From: Francisella sp. LA112445
GTDB taxonomy: Bacteria; Pseudomonadota; Gammaproteobacteria; Francisellales; Francisellaceae
Assembly (NCBI RefSeq): GCF_012224145.1
Contig: NZ_CP041030.1
Coordinates: 744,001 to 808,000 of the forward strand
DNA length: 64,000 nt
Reading direction: 5' to 3'
The notes under the pieces were generated by a model. The model had not been told where the DNA came from and searched no databases. It saw only the letters and a list, made by a program, of their open reading frames with translations. Positions within the stretch are counted from its first letter, which is position 1. Every line of letters starts with the position of its first letter. Below, in pieces: positions 44,243-52,783 of the stretch. The position numbers and the translations under genes were made by a program.

Positions 44243-45026
44243 TTATTTTTTCAAGCTCATCACAAAGTTTTGTCTTTTTATACCTACCCGCTAGAACACC
44301 AAAGTTATATTTGTAATAGTACATTCTTTTATATGTTTTTCTAAAGTAAATGTGAATAGCTTTTAAGATGTTCCTTTCTTTTTTTCTAGTTTCACCTATA
44401 GTCGACTCAAAATTAGGGTTAGGCATAACACATACTTTATCTATGGCATATAGATTTAGTTTATTTAGGTATCCTCCAAAGAACCAGTCTGATACATATG
44501 TGATTTTTTTATTATATTCTAGTAGATTTTGAGCAGCGGTGTTGTCGATATAATAGGCAATAGCACATCTTACTCTTGGGCTTTTATAAATACTGAAATT
44601 ATTATTTATAGTAAAAGATTTATTTTTTATATCAATATGAGATTTAAATAATCCAACCCAGCAATTACTTTTAAGTTTGTTTATATTGTTATATATTGAA
44701 TCAAGTATCATTTTTATATCTGAACAAAACATAGCATCATCTTCTATGATGAATGCACCTTGTAAATTTTCAGATACTATTCTTTTATATATCTTTTGAT
44801 GGCTTAAGGAACATCCTATTTCATTAACAGATATCATTTTTCCCATTTTTTTATAGGAGAGTTTTAAATCAGCAATTTGATTTATTTCATCTTTGTAGAA
44901 ATCTTTTCCATATACTCCTTCTATGATTTCATAAGATAGTTTTTTTTCTTTTAAATGATCTTCAATGTATTTTCTTCTTACAGTATCTTTAGCAAGGTTG
45001 ATAACAAAGATTTTAAATATTTTCAT
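44226..45026 (-). CDS. Glycosyltransferase family 25 with IS-altered C-terminus
   Basis: 266-residue LPS/lipooligosaccharide-type transferase (Lex2B/LgtB-like GT25). It starts FKIFVINLAKDTVRRKYIED and has GCSLSHQKIYKRIV and AFIIEDDA, where the acidic EDD probably binds the metal of the sugar nucleotide. The last codons, RGCPR and the stop, come from the right inverted repeat of the IS. Without the IS the frame would read KIKQEHSN and stop, overlapping the darP end. Loss of six terminal residues probably spares activity. Divergent from gmd. Confidence 0.85.
   Translation of the reverse strand: MKIFKIFVINLAKDTVRRKYIEDHLKEKKLSYEIIEGVYGKDFYKDEINQIADLKLSYKKMGKMISVNEIGCSLSHQKIYKRIVSENLQGAFIIEDDAMFCSDIKMILDSIYNNINKLKSNCWVGLFKSHIDIKNKSFTINNNFSIYKSPRVRCAIAYYIDNTAAQNLLEYNKKITYVSDWFFGGYLNKLNLYAIDKVCVMPNPNFESTIGETRKKERNILKAIHIYFRKTYKRMYYYKYNFGVLAGRYKKTKLCDELEKIRGCPR
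44243..44250. repeat. Target-site duplication, right copy
   Basis: TTATTTTT directly after the right end of the IS, identical to 43524-43531. On the minus strand it supplies the AAAAATA part of the GT25 coding sequence just before the IS-derived residues. Confidence 0.85.
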
Positions 45027-45148
45027 AAAGCTTTTTTTTTGATATATTTACTAGTATTAGATAATAGTCAAAGTAAATGGTTTAAGTCAATTTATTTTTT
45101 TGATCAAAAAAATAACTAATTAGCTATAAGCTATAATAAAGGAATATT

Positions 45149-46297
45149 ATGACAGTAAGTAAGAAAGTAGCATTAATAACAGGTATAACAGGTCAAGATG
45201 GATCGTATCTTGCCGAGTTTCTTTTAAAAAAGGGTTATGAGGTTCATGGAATTAAAAGAAGAACATCACTATTTAACACAGATAGGATAGATCATCTTTA
45301 TCAAGACCCACATACTAAGGATTTAAATTTTATACTTCATTATGGAGATATGACAGATTCAATGAATCTAACAAGGATTATTGCTGATGTTAAGCCTGAT
45401 GAGATATATAACTTAGCTGCAATGAGTCATGTACATGTAAGCTTTGAGATGCCTGAATATGTTGCTAATGCAGATGGAACAGGAACTTTAAGAATACTTG
45501 AAGCTGTGAGGCTGTTAGGACTTGAGAAGAAAACAAAGATCTATCAAGCTAGTACCTCTGAATTATATGGTAAGGTTCAAGAGATACCACAAAGTGAAAC
45601 TACACCATTTTATCCAAGATCGCCATATGCTGTTGCAAAAATGTATGCATATTGGATAACGGTTAACTATCGTGAAGCTTATGGTATATATGCATGTAAT
45701 GGGATATTGTTTAATCATGAGTCTCCAGTAAGAGGAGAAACTTTTGTAACACGTAAGATTACTAGAGCGGCATCTAAAATTGCTTTGAATTTACAAGAGA
45801 AAGTTTATTTAGGAAACCTCGATGCGAAAAGAGATTGGGGACATGCAAAAGACTATGTCAGAATGATGTGGATGATTCTACAGGCGGATCATCCAGAAGA
45901 TTGGGTAATTGCTACAGGTCAGACAACTACAGTTAGAGATTTTGTGAAGCTATCGTTTGAGTATGCTGGGATTAATTTACAGTTTAAACGAGAAGGAATT
46001 GATGAAGTTGGAGTTATTGAATCTATAAATGAAAATAGAGCAAAAGAGCTAAATCTTGATCTTAGTCACTTATCGATAGGGCAAGAGTTAGTTTGTGTTG
46101 ATCCGAGATATTTTAGACCTACTGAGGTTGATTTACTAATTGGCGATCCTACTAAAGCAGAGCAAAAATTAGGTTGGAATAGAGAGTATAATCTTAAAGA
46201 TCTTGTAAATGATATGATGGCCTCTGATCTGAAAATGATGACTAAAGATGTATATCTTAAAGAGGGTGGTTATCAGATTATGAGTTATTACGAGTAG
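45149..46297 (+). CDS. gmd: GDP-mannose 4,6-dehydratase
   Basis: Converts GDP-D-mannose to GDP-4-keto-6-deoxy-D-mannose, the shared precursor of GDP-fucose, GDP-colitose and GDP-perosamine. 382 residues; the Rossmann motif [18 protein letters not shown], catalytic Thr in ASTSELYG, and [12 protein letters not shown] (YxxxK) are diagnostic of Gmd. A typical AAAGGA ribosome binding site precedes it. First of four same-strand genes gmd-colC-colD-GT10 with small gaps, so probably one operon. Confidence 0.96.
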   Translation: MTVSKKVALITGITGQDGSYLAEFLLKKGYEVHGIKRRTSLFNTDRIDHLYQDPHTKDLNFILHYGDMTDSMNLTRIIADVKPDEIYNLAAMSHVHVSFEMPEYVANADGTGTLRILEAVRLLGLEKKTKIYQASTSELYGKVQEIPQSETTPFYPRSPYAVAKMYAYWITVNYREAYGIYACNGILFNHESPVRGETFVTRKITRAASKIALNLQEKVYLGNLDAKRDWGHAKDYVRMMWMILQADHPEDWVIATGQTTTVRDFVKLSFEYAGINLQFKREGIDEVGVIESINENRAKELNLDLSHLSIGQELVCVDPRYFRPTEVDLLIGDPTKAEQKLGWNREYNLKDLVNDMMASDLKMMTKDVYLKEGGYQIMSYYE

Positions 46298-46308
46298 TAG
46301 AGATTATT

Positions 46309-47238
46309 ATGAAAAAAATTCTAATAACAGGATCTTCAGGTATGGTGGGGCGAAACATACTTGAGTTTGATAAAGCAAGAGAATATAAAGTTCTTAGTCC
46401 TTCGAGTAAAGAACTTAATCTTTTAGATATCCAAAGTGTAGATTCATATATAAAAAATAACAAGCCTGATATTGTAATACATTGTGCTGGAATTGTTGGA
46501 GGTATTCAGGCAAATATAGATAACCCTGTTAAATTTCTCTCGAAGAATACTTTGATGGGACATAATATCATAATGTCAGCTTTTGAAAATGGAGTGAAAA
46601 ATTTCCTTAATATGGGAAGCTCTTGTATGTATCCAAGGAGTGCTAAAAACCCATTAAAAGAAGATGAGATTTTAAAAGGTGAATTAGAGCCTACTAATGA
46701 GGGCTATGCTATTTCAAAAATATTCTCTACAAGGTTGTGTGAATATGTAAATAAAGAAAATCCTAGTTGTAACTATAAAACTATTATTCCATGTAACTTA
46801 TATGGTAGATATGATAGTTTTGGTGATAATAAGTCTCACATGATTCCAGCTGTTATTAAAAAGATTCATAAAGCTAAAGTTGAAAGTTTAGGTAATATCG
46901 AAATTTGGGGAGATGGTGAGGTTAGACGAGAGTTTATGTTTGCCGAGGATTTAGCTGATTTTACATATTATGCGTTAGAAAATATCCAAAGAATGCCTCA
47001 GAATATAAATGTAGGTTTGGGATTTGATTTTACAATAAATGAATATTATAGGACTGTAGCTAAAGTATTAAACTGTAATGCTGAGTTTAAACATGATCTG
47101 TCTAAGCCAGTCGGGATGAAACAGAAATTGATAGATGATAGTTTACTAACAGATTTTGGTTGGAAACATAAGACACCTTTAGAAGAAGGTATTAAAAAGA
47201 CATATGAGTATTATTTGAAAGAGGTTCTGAATGATTAA
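46309..47238 (+). CDS. colC: GDP-L-colitose synthase (ColC-type epimerase/reductase; GDP-fucose synthase homologue)
   Basis: 309-residue short-chain dehydrogenase related to GDP-fucose synthase. Rossmann motif ILITGSSGMVGRNILEF, catalytic Ser in MGSSCMYPRSAKNP and Tyr-Lys in EGYAISK. With a ColD gene directly downstream (8-nt overlap) it most likely epimerises and reduces the 3,6-dideoxy-4-keto product to GDP-colitose. Without ColD it would be read as Fcl. The segments GELEPTNEGYA and EIWGDGEVRREFMF fit either. Product specificity is inferred from context. Confidence 0.78.
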   Translation: MKKILITGSSGMVGRNILEFDKAREYKVLSPSSKELNLLDIQSVDSYIKNNKPDIVIHCAGIVGGIQANIDNPVKFLSKNTLMGHNIIMSAFENGVKNFLNMGSSCMYPRSAKNPLKEDEILKGELEPTNEGYAISKIFSTRLCEYVNKENPSCNYKTIIPCNLYGRYDSFGDNKSHMIPAVIKKIHKAKVESLGNIEIWGDGEVRREFMFAEDLADFTYYALENIQRMPQNINVGLGFDFTINEYYRTVAKVLNCNAEFKHDLSKPVGMKQKLIDDSLLTDFGWKHKTPLEEGIKKTYEYYLKEVLND

Positions 47239-48400
47239 GAGATATCCATTAGCAACATCTACATGGGATGATAAAGAAATTGAAGCTATTAATAATGTTA
47301 TAAAAAAAGACATGTATAGTATGAGTGACTATGTTGCCCAATTTGAAGCTGATTTTTGTAAATACGTAGGTAGTAAATATGCTGTAATGGTTAGCTCAGG
47401 TTCAGCAGCTAATCTTATTGCGACAGCAGCGTTATTTTATACCAAAAATCCAATGCTTAAGAAAGGTGATGAAGTTATTGTGCCAGCAGTTTCATGGTCT
47501 ACAACCTATTCTCCTTTACAACAGTATGGATTAAAGCTTAAGTTTGTGGATATAGATCTTGAGACTTTAAATTATGACCTAAAAGCGCTTGAGTCAGCGA
47601 TATCAGATAAGACTAAAATGATTATGGTAGTAAACTTGTTGGGTAATCCTAATGATTTTGATGCTATAGAGAGAATAATAGGTGATAGAGATATCTTTTA
47701 TATCGAAGATAACTGTGAGTCTATGGGAGCTGAGTATAGAAATAAGCAAGCAGGAACTTTTGGGGTTATGGGAACGTTTTCGACGTTCTTCTCACACCAT
47801 ATGGCAACTATGGAAGGTGGTTTTGTTATTACTGATAATGAAGAGTTATATCATATTCTTCTTTCATTGAGAGCACATGGTTGGACTAGGAACCTTCCTA
47901 AAGAGAATTTGATTTGTAAGAAAAGTGATGACTGGTTTGAAGAATCATTTAGATTTATTTTACCTGGTTATAATGTAAGACCTGTCGAGATGAGTGGAGC
48001 TATAGGCATAGAACAACTAAAAAAGCTTCCAGGATTCCTAGAGCAAAGAAGAACAAACGCAAAGCTTTTTGTAGAGTTATTTGAAAATCATAAAGATTTT
48101 ATCATCCAAAGAGATATTGATAACAGTTCATGGTTTGGCTTCTCATTTATTATTAGACCAGAATCTAAATTATGCAGAAAAGATGTAATTAAAAAGCTTC
48201 AAGAAAATGGTATTGAGTGTAGGCCTATAGTTACGGGGAACTTTGCTAGAAATGAGGTGCTTAAGTATTTTGACTATGAGATACATGATGATTTAAAGAA
48301 TGCTGATTACCTACATGATAATGGTTTTTTTGTCGGAAATAGTCAGGTTTGCTTAAAAGATGAGATTAATACTTTATTAGCAGTGTTAGATAGTTTCTAA
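47231..48400 (+). CDS. colD: GDP-4-keto-6-deoxy-D-mannose 3-dehydratase ColD
   Basis: PLP enzyme of the DegT/DnrJ/EryC1 fold, 389 residues, which removes the 3-OH of GDP-4-keto-6-deoxymannose in colitose synthesis. The key sign is [15 protein letters not shown]: the lysine that forms the internal aldimine in aminotransferases is replaced by histidine (His189/His190), as in E. coli ColD. The remainder ([42 protein letters not shown]) also follows ColD. Overlaps colC by 8 nt. Confidence 0.9.
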   Translation: MIKRYPLATSTWDDKEIEAINNVIKKDMYSMSDYVAQFEADFCKYVGSKYAVMVSSGSAANLIATAALFYTKNPMLKKGDEVIVPAVSWSTTYSPLQQYGLKLKFVDIDLETLNYDLKALESAISDKTKMIMVVNLLGNPNDFDAIERIIGDRDIFYIEDNCESMGAEYRNKQAGTFGVMGTFSTFFSHHMATMEGGFVITDNEELYHILLSLRAHGWTRNLPKENLICKKSDDWFEESFRFILPGYNVRPVEMSGAIGIEQLKKLPGFLEQRRTNAKLFVELFENHKDFIIQRDIDNSSWFGFSFIIRPESKLCRKDVIKKLQENGIECRPIVTGNFARNEVLKYFDYEIHDDLKNADYLHDNGFFVGNSQVCLKDEINTLLAVLDSF

Positions 48401-48421
48401 ACTTATACTCTTGGAGAGAAA

Positions 48422-49429
48422 ATGAAAAAGATTACTTTTTACACGAAACCATTTATTAATAATCAAGTTTTTGATCTTAGTGATCCTATTGCAAATATTA
48501 ATAATTTTGCCTATCCACATTGGAAGTTAAAAGATACTTTTGCTAAAGAAGGTTTTGATTTATCAACCCAAGATATTATTTCCATAGATCAAGCAGAGGC
48601 TGTTTTATATAATGATATGCCTAAAAAATCACCAAGAAAAGATGAGATAGATAAGTCATACTTAATGTTATTTGAATGTAATGTTATTAAACCAAGGAAT
48701 TGGCTTTTAGAAAAGCATAAGCTTTTTAAAAAAATTTTTACATGGGACGATCGCTTAGTAGATAATAAAAAATACTTTAAAATCAATTTTTCTCATCTTT
48801 TTCCTAAATCTATAAATAAAGATATAAAGCATAAAAAAAGTTTATGTACTTTAATTGCTGGAAACAAGTATTTTAAGCACCCTTTAGAGCTATATTCAAA
48901 AAGGATTGAGGCTATAAGGTGGTTTGAGAAAAATCATCCTAATGATTTTGATCTTTATGGAACTAGATGGAATGAGTATCGGTTTGGTCATGGCTTTATA
49001 GGGAAACCACTTAATAAAATTAAATCTTTAAGAAAAGAAAATAATTATCCTTCATATAAAGGTAAAGTAGAGGTTAAGAAAGAAGTTCTAGAAAAGTATA
49101 AATTTGCTATTTGCTATGAAAATGCTAGAGATATACCAGGTTATATAACGGAAAAGATATTTGACTGTTTTTTTGCAGGTTGCGTACCAGTATATTGGGG
49201 TGCTAATAATATCACAGATTATATTCCAGAAAACTGTTTTATAGATAAGAGAAAGTTTGATAGTTATGAGGAATTATATAGTTACATGACCTCCATGTCA
49301 GATCAAAAGTATTTGGAATATTTGAATAATATAGAAAAGTATTTAAATAGTGATAAGATCAAGCCATTTACTGCCGAGTATTTCGCAGAAACTATTACTC
49401 AGGAGATTATTAAGGATTTAGATAATTGA
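48422..49429 (+). CDS. GT10 family (alpha-1,3-fucosyltransferase-type) glycosyltransferase
   Basis: 335-residue glycosyltransferase of family GT10, the family of alpha-1,3/1,4-fucosyltransferases that build Lewis-type antigens. The donor-binding signature is YKFAICYENARDIPGYITEK followed by IFDCFFAGCVPVYWGA and DYIPENCFID. It lacks the C-terminal heptad repeats of the Helicobacter enzymes. Since GDP-colitose appears to be made by its operon, the donor may be GDP-colitose rather than GDP-fucose. 21 bp after colD. Confidence 0.85.
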   Translation: MKKITFYTKPFINNQVFDLSDPIANINNFAYPHWKLKDTFAKEGFDLSTQDIISIDQAEAVLYNDMPKKSPRKDEIDKSYLMLFECNVIKPRNWLLEKHKLFKKIFTWDDRLVDNKKYFKINFSHLFPKSINKDIKHKKSLCTLIAGNKYFKHPLELYSKRIEAIRWFEKNHPNDFDLYGTRWNEYRFGHGFIGKPLNKIKSLRKENNYPSYKGKVEVKKEVLEKYKFAICYENARDIPGYITEKIFDCFFAGCVPVYWGANNITDYIPENCFIDKRKFDSYEELYSYMTSMSDQKYLEYLNNIEKYLNSDKIKPFTAEYFAETITQEIIKDLDN

Positions 49430-49432
49430 AAA

Positions 49433-50287
49433 TCAAAACCTTAGCCAATCTGAAGGACATATATCATTAGGGTCTATAAAGTTTTTATTAACCCATTTTT
49501 TTGGAGCAATAACTACCTTATTTTTGTTATTATTTAACCATGCACCCCACCAACTAAAAGAGCTATTTGCAATTATATTATGCTTACATAAGCTCATTAA
49601 TTGCATGTCTTTGTAGCTATTATTGTTCTTATTCCAATTTACGTAACTGGCGTTTGGTATATCTAAATTATTCTTACACCAATTAATATCATTTGAGAAA
49701 ACTACAAAGTGACAGTTTTTATCAATACTCGTAAAGTGGAGTATTGCTTTTTTATAATAGTTGAGAGTACAAATATCTTTATAATCTGGATGATTTACAT
49801 AATCACCTCTTCTAATATGTATTGATACAGTATTTTTAGTAGATAAGCTATCTATAAATTTTTGGTTTTTTATGTCAAGATTTGGGAACTTAAAGTGACA
49901 TCTTATCAGACCTTCTATATCCTTAAAATATTTTTCAGACTGCCAATAACCATTAAAATAGCCATTTGATATTTCTAAGTAATTTTGATCAAACTTGAGC
50001 TCTTTTTGTTTTATGTATTTGTTTGACTTTTTATATAATGGTTTTATTATTTTACTTAGGTAATAAAATATACCGAATAAGTCTTTAAAGTCTTTATCAG
50101 AGGCATATTTTTTATCTATATTTTCAAATACTTTTTCTAATTCATAGCCATTATGAAGTTTATATTTAGCAAAACTGGTTATATCAAGTAGTGTTTTTCT
50201 ATTAGGGGATTTATCTGCATGGTTTAGATAAAAAGCGTATTGGAACATTTGATTTCCTAAGCCTCCTAATACTTTTACTATTTTCAT
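49433..50287 (-). CDS. GT11 family (alpha-1,2-fucosyltransferase-type) glycosyltransferase
   Basis: 284-residue family GT11 enzyme, like FutC/WbsJ/WbgN. Motif I SIHIRRGDYVNHPDYKDI (GDP-sugar binding), then FVVFSNDINWCKNNL and DMQLMSLCKHNIIANSSFSW. It would add an alpha-1,2-linked fucose or colitose; WbgN of E. coli O55 is a relative I recall linked to such a sugar. Convergent with the GT10 gene 3 bp away, 4 bp downstream of the ligase-like gene on the same strand. Confidence 0.88.
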   Translation of the reverse strand: MKIVKVLGGLGNQMFQYAFYLNHADKSPNRKTLLDITSFAKYKLHNGYELEKVFENIDKKYASDKDFKDLFGIFYYLSKIIKPLYKKSNKYIKQKELKFDQNYLEISNGYFNGYWQSEKYFKDIEGLIRCHFKFPNLDIKNQKFIDSLSTKNTVSIHIRRGDYVNHPDYKDICTLNYYKKAILHFTSIDKNCHFVVFSNDINWCKNNLDIPNASYVNWNKNNNSYKDMQLMSLCKHNIIANSSFSWWGAWLNNNKNKVVIAPKKWVNKNFIDPNDICPSDWLRF

Positions 50288-50291
50288 ACTT

Positions 50292-51635
50292 TTAATCCTT
50301 ATAACTTCTTATTTTGTGCATTGAAAGAAATATTCCTAATAATGTAAAAAATGTTGCAACATTAGTTTGGCGTGTAATAAAAAATTCAAAACAACAGCCT
50401 ATGAAAAACGCCATAATTAGACATCTCATAGATATATGATATTCGCTTTTAATATTTCTTGATTCTCTAAATAGTAGTATTAAGAATGCCAATAAGCTAA
50501 GACTAGCAAGTATCCCAGATTGATATGTATAGTTTATAAACTCATTATGAGGTGGGATTTGCTTCAATCTATCCATATCTTCTTTAATTCTAGGGTGTTC
50601 AGCTATAATTTTTTGGCTACATAGCCATGGGTTTATGGTTTTTTTAATTAGAGGACATCCGAATATAAAGATTTTTGGATATTCATAAAATATTTTAATT
50701 GAATTAGTATAGTATATTAGTCTTACTTCAACTGAACCATCTATTAGGGCATTATTATCTTTTTTATTAAAAAACTTATCAAATCCATGAATTCCAGAGG
50801 AAACTCTTTGATGAAATATCTCAGAAGTTTTATATGTGGTGTATAGCCCACCTCCTAATGTAAGTATAGCTATAACCGAAGCTATAGTAAGATTTCTAAA
50901 AATAACTTTATTATTCTTGTAAGAAAACTTTCTTATAAGGAAAAAAGAGTAATATATAAGTACAGTTAGCTCTATAAGGTAGCCTATCTTACTTTGATTA
51001 AGAAATAAGTCTGAGAATATTATTATTAAGGCTAATATTACTATTATAACTTTATATATAAAATGTTTTATGTCTAATACTTTACTAAATAGTAAAACTG
51101 AAGCTAGAGGGAAGCATAAAGCAACTATATCTTGAGATTGTCCTGCATGATCAAGATTTGTATAAAAATTTCTAATTAAAAAACTCCGACCATTAAGTTT
51201 ATAATAAATGAAATATGTAAAAGCTAGAATCGCTATAACTGAAACAATTATACAAAAAATATTTAAAAGGTATTCTGAGTACTTTTTATTTTTAGATAAT
51301 AGATGTGATAAGGCAAGTGTATATAAGCTTAGAACTAGAGGGTTTGCAAAAACAAAAAGTAATCGAATATTATGGATTTCATGATTGATAATAGCTAAGT
51401 AGATACAATTAGCAGAATATAGTATTCCAGCAAAAATAAAGAATATAAAAGAAGGGTTTTGTTTCAATGCTCTCTTCACTTTAGATATAGTAAATCCATT
51501 TCTAGAAAATAGAAATAGTATAATTATTGCTATAACTCCAACTGATATTATAAACCTTGCCCATAACCATATACTAATAAAAATAGCAGTCACAAGAAAT
51601 ACAGGTAGTAACTCTTTAATCTTACGTAAATACAT
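50292..51635 (-). CDS. O-antigen ligase/polymerase-like membrane protein (WaaL/Wzy type)
   Basis: 447-residue inner-membrane protein with about 11-12 hydrophobic segments and a large periplasmic loop (about 240-350). IPPHNEFINYTYQSGILAS, with its conserved His, is typical of the Wzy_C/WaaL superfamily. It either polymerises repeat units or ligates a glycan to lipid A-core or another acceptor. No flippase gene (Wzx) is in the window. Divergent from the GT4 gene, and likely one transcript with the GT11. Confidence 0.8.
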   Translation of the reverse strand: MYLRKIKELLPVFLVTAIFISIWLWARFIISVGVIAIIILFLFSRNGFTISKVKRALKQNPSFIFFIFAGILYSANCIYLAIINHEIHNIRLLFVFANPLVLSLYTLALSHLLSKNKKYSEYLLNIFCIIVSVIAILAFTYFIYYKLNGRSFLIRNFYTNLDHAGQSQDIVALCFPLASVLLFSKVLDIKHFIYKVIIVILALIIIFSDLFLNQSKIGYLIELTVLIYYSFFLIRKFSYKNNKVIFRNLTIASVIAILTLGGGLYTTYKTSEIFHQRVSSGIHGFDKFFNKKDNNALIDGSVEVRLIYYTNSIKIFYEYPKIFIFGCPLIKKTINPWLCSQKIIAEHPRIKEDMDRLKQIPPHNEFINYTYQSGILASLSLLAFLILLFRESRNIKSEYHISMRCLIMAFFIGCCFEFFITRQTNVATFFTLLGIFLSMHKIRSYKD

Positions 51636-51758
51636 GTAATATAAAAATAAATAATATTTCTCTAATTATAACATTAATTTGATCATTATTTGTTTAATTA
51701 CAATATTGTTCATGTATTTTTAATGAATGATGTATCATATTAATAAAAGGAGATACTA

Positions 51759-52781
51759 ATGAAGAATATTAAAGTAATAGCTCCATCTTTAGGGCGTAGG
51801 TTTTCTGGTATTAATGCGAGCATGTTAGCTGTGATTCCAGAACAAGAAAAATTAATTAATATAGTTGGTTTAGGATTTAATCTAGATTCTAAAACGATAG
51901 CCAAAATTACATTTAAACAGTTTTTATTTGGATGTTGGCGAGGTGAATGGCGTATATGGCATGCAAGAAGAAATATTGAAATGCTTGTCGGAATTATCCT
52001 TAAATATGTTTTTAGATATAAGTTAATACTTGTTTTTACAACTGCAGGGGCTAGAAAAAGATCAAAGATTCAGAAGTTCTATTGTAATAAAATGGATGCA
52101 ATAATTCCTGTATCTATGATAGCAGCATCACGATTTGAACAAAATCTGCAGATAGTACCTCATGGAATAAATCCTCAAAATTTTTATCCATCTACAAAAC
52201 CTCAAAATAGCCGTAAGATAGGTTTTTTTGGAAGGATTAAAAAGACAAAAGGAATAGAAGAATTTGTAGATGCTATGATTGATGTTTTACCTAATAATCC
52301 TGGTTGGAAAGCTAATATTTACGGAGAAACAACTTCTAAAAACTATGATCTTGAGAAAAAATTAAAAGATAAAATTAAGGTTGCAGGATTAGAGAATAGA
52401 ATTGTTTTCAAGGGATTCATTAACTTTGAAGATACTCCTAAATGCTATAGAGAATTAGATATTGTAGTTTGCCCTAGCTACACGGAAGGTTTTGGTATTC
52501 CTGTTTTAGAGGCCATGGCATCTAAATGTGCTGTGATTGCAACAAAAACAGGAGTCTGGAAAGACATTATAAAGCAAGGAGAAAATGGGTTCTTAGTTGA
52601 TATTAAATCATCAGCGCAAATAGCTGAGAAGTTAAATCTACTTATAAATGATGATTCATTAAGAAAAAAGATTGCACAGAATGGTTATGAGCTAGTTACA
52701 TCGAAGTATACAGTTGAAAACGAAGCTCAAGGTATCCAAAAAATTTATGATAAATTGTTGAGTGAAAAGAATATTAAGTAA
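51759..52781 (+). CDS. GT4 family glycosyltransferase
   Basis: 340-residue retaining GT-B transferase. The C-terminal half shows KIGFFGRIKKTKGIEEFVDAM, DIVVCPSYTEGFGIPVLEAM (the EX7E motif) and SKCAVIATKTGVWKDIIKQGENGFLV, all GT4 hallmarks. The AAAGGAGA ribosome binding site is good. At the right edge of the glycan locus; acceptor and sugar unknown, possibly a hexose on the LPS core. Confidence 0.87.
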   Translation: MKNIKVIAPSLGRRFSGINASMLAVIPEQEKLINIVGLGFNLDSKTIAKITFKQFLFGCWRGEWRIWHARRNIEMLVGIILKYVFRYKLILVFTTAGARKRSKIQKFYCNKMDAIIPVSMIAASRFEQNLQIVPHGINPQNFYPSTKPQNSRKIGFFGRIKKTKGIEEFVDAMIDVLPNNPGWKANIYGETTSKNYDLEKKLKDKIKVAGLENRIVFKGFINFEDTPKCYRELDIVVCPSYTEGFGIPVLEAMASKCAVIATKTGVWKDIIKQGENGFLVDIKSSAQIAEKLNLLINDDSLRKKIAQNGYELVTSKYTVENEAQGIQKIYDKLLSEKNIK

Positions 52782-52783
52782 GC

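Noticed and set aside
46309-47238. Plain GDP-fucose synthase (Fcl)
   Set aside because: Possible by homology, but direct overlap with colD makes ColC the better call. Kept as an alternative in the entry.
47231-48400. GDP-perosamine synthase or other DegT-type aminotransferase
   Set aside because: The PLP lysine is replaced by histidine in [10 protein letters not shown], which fits a dehydratase.
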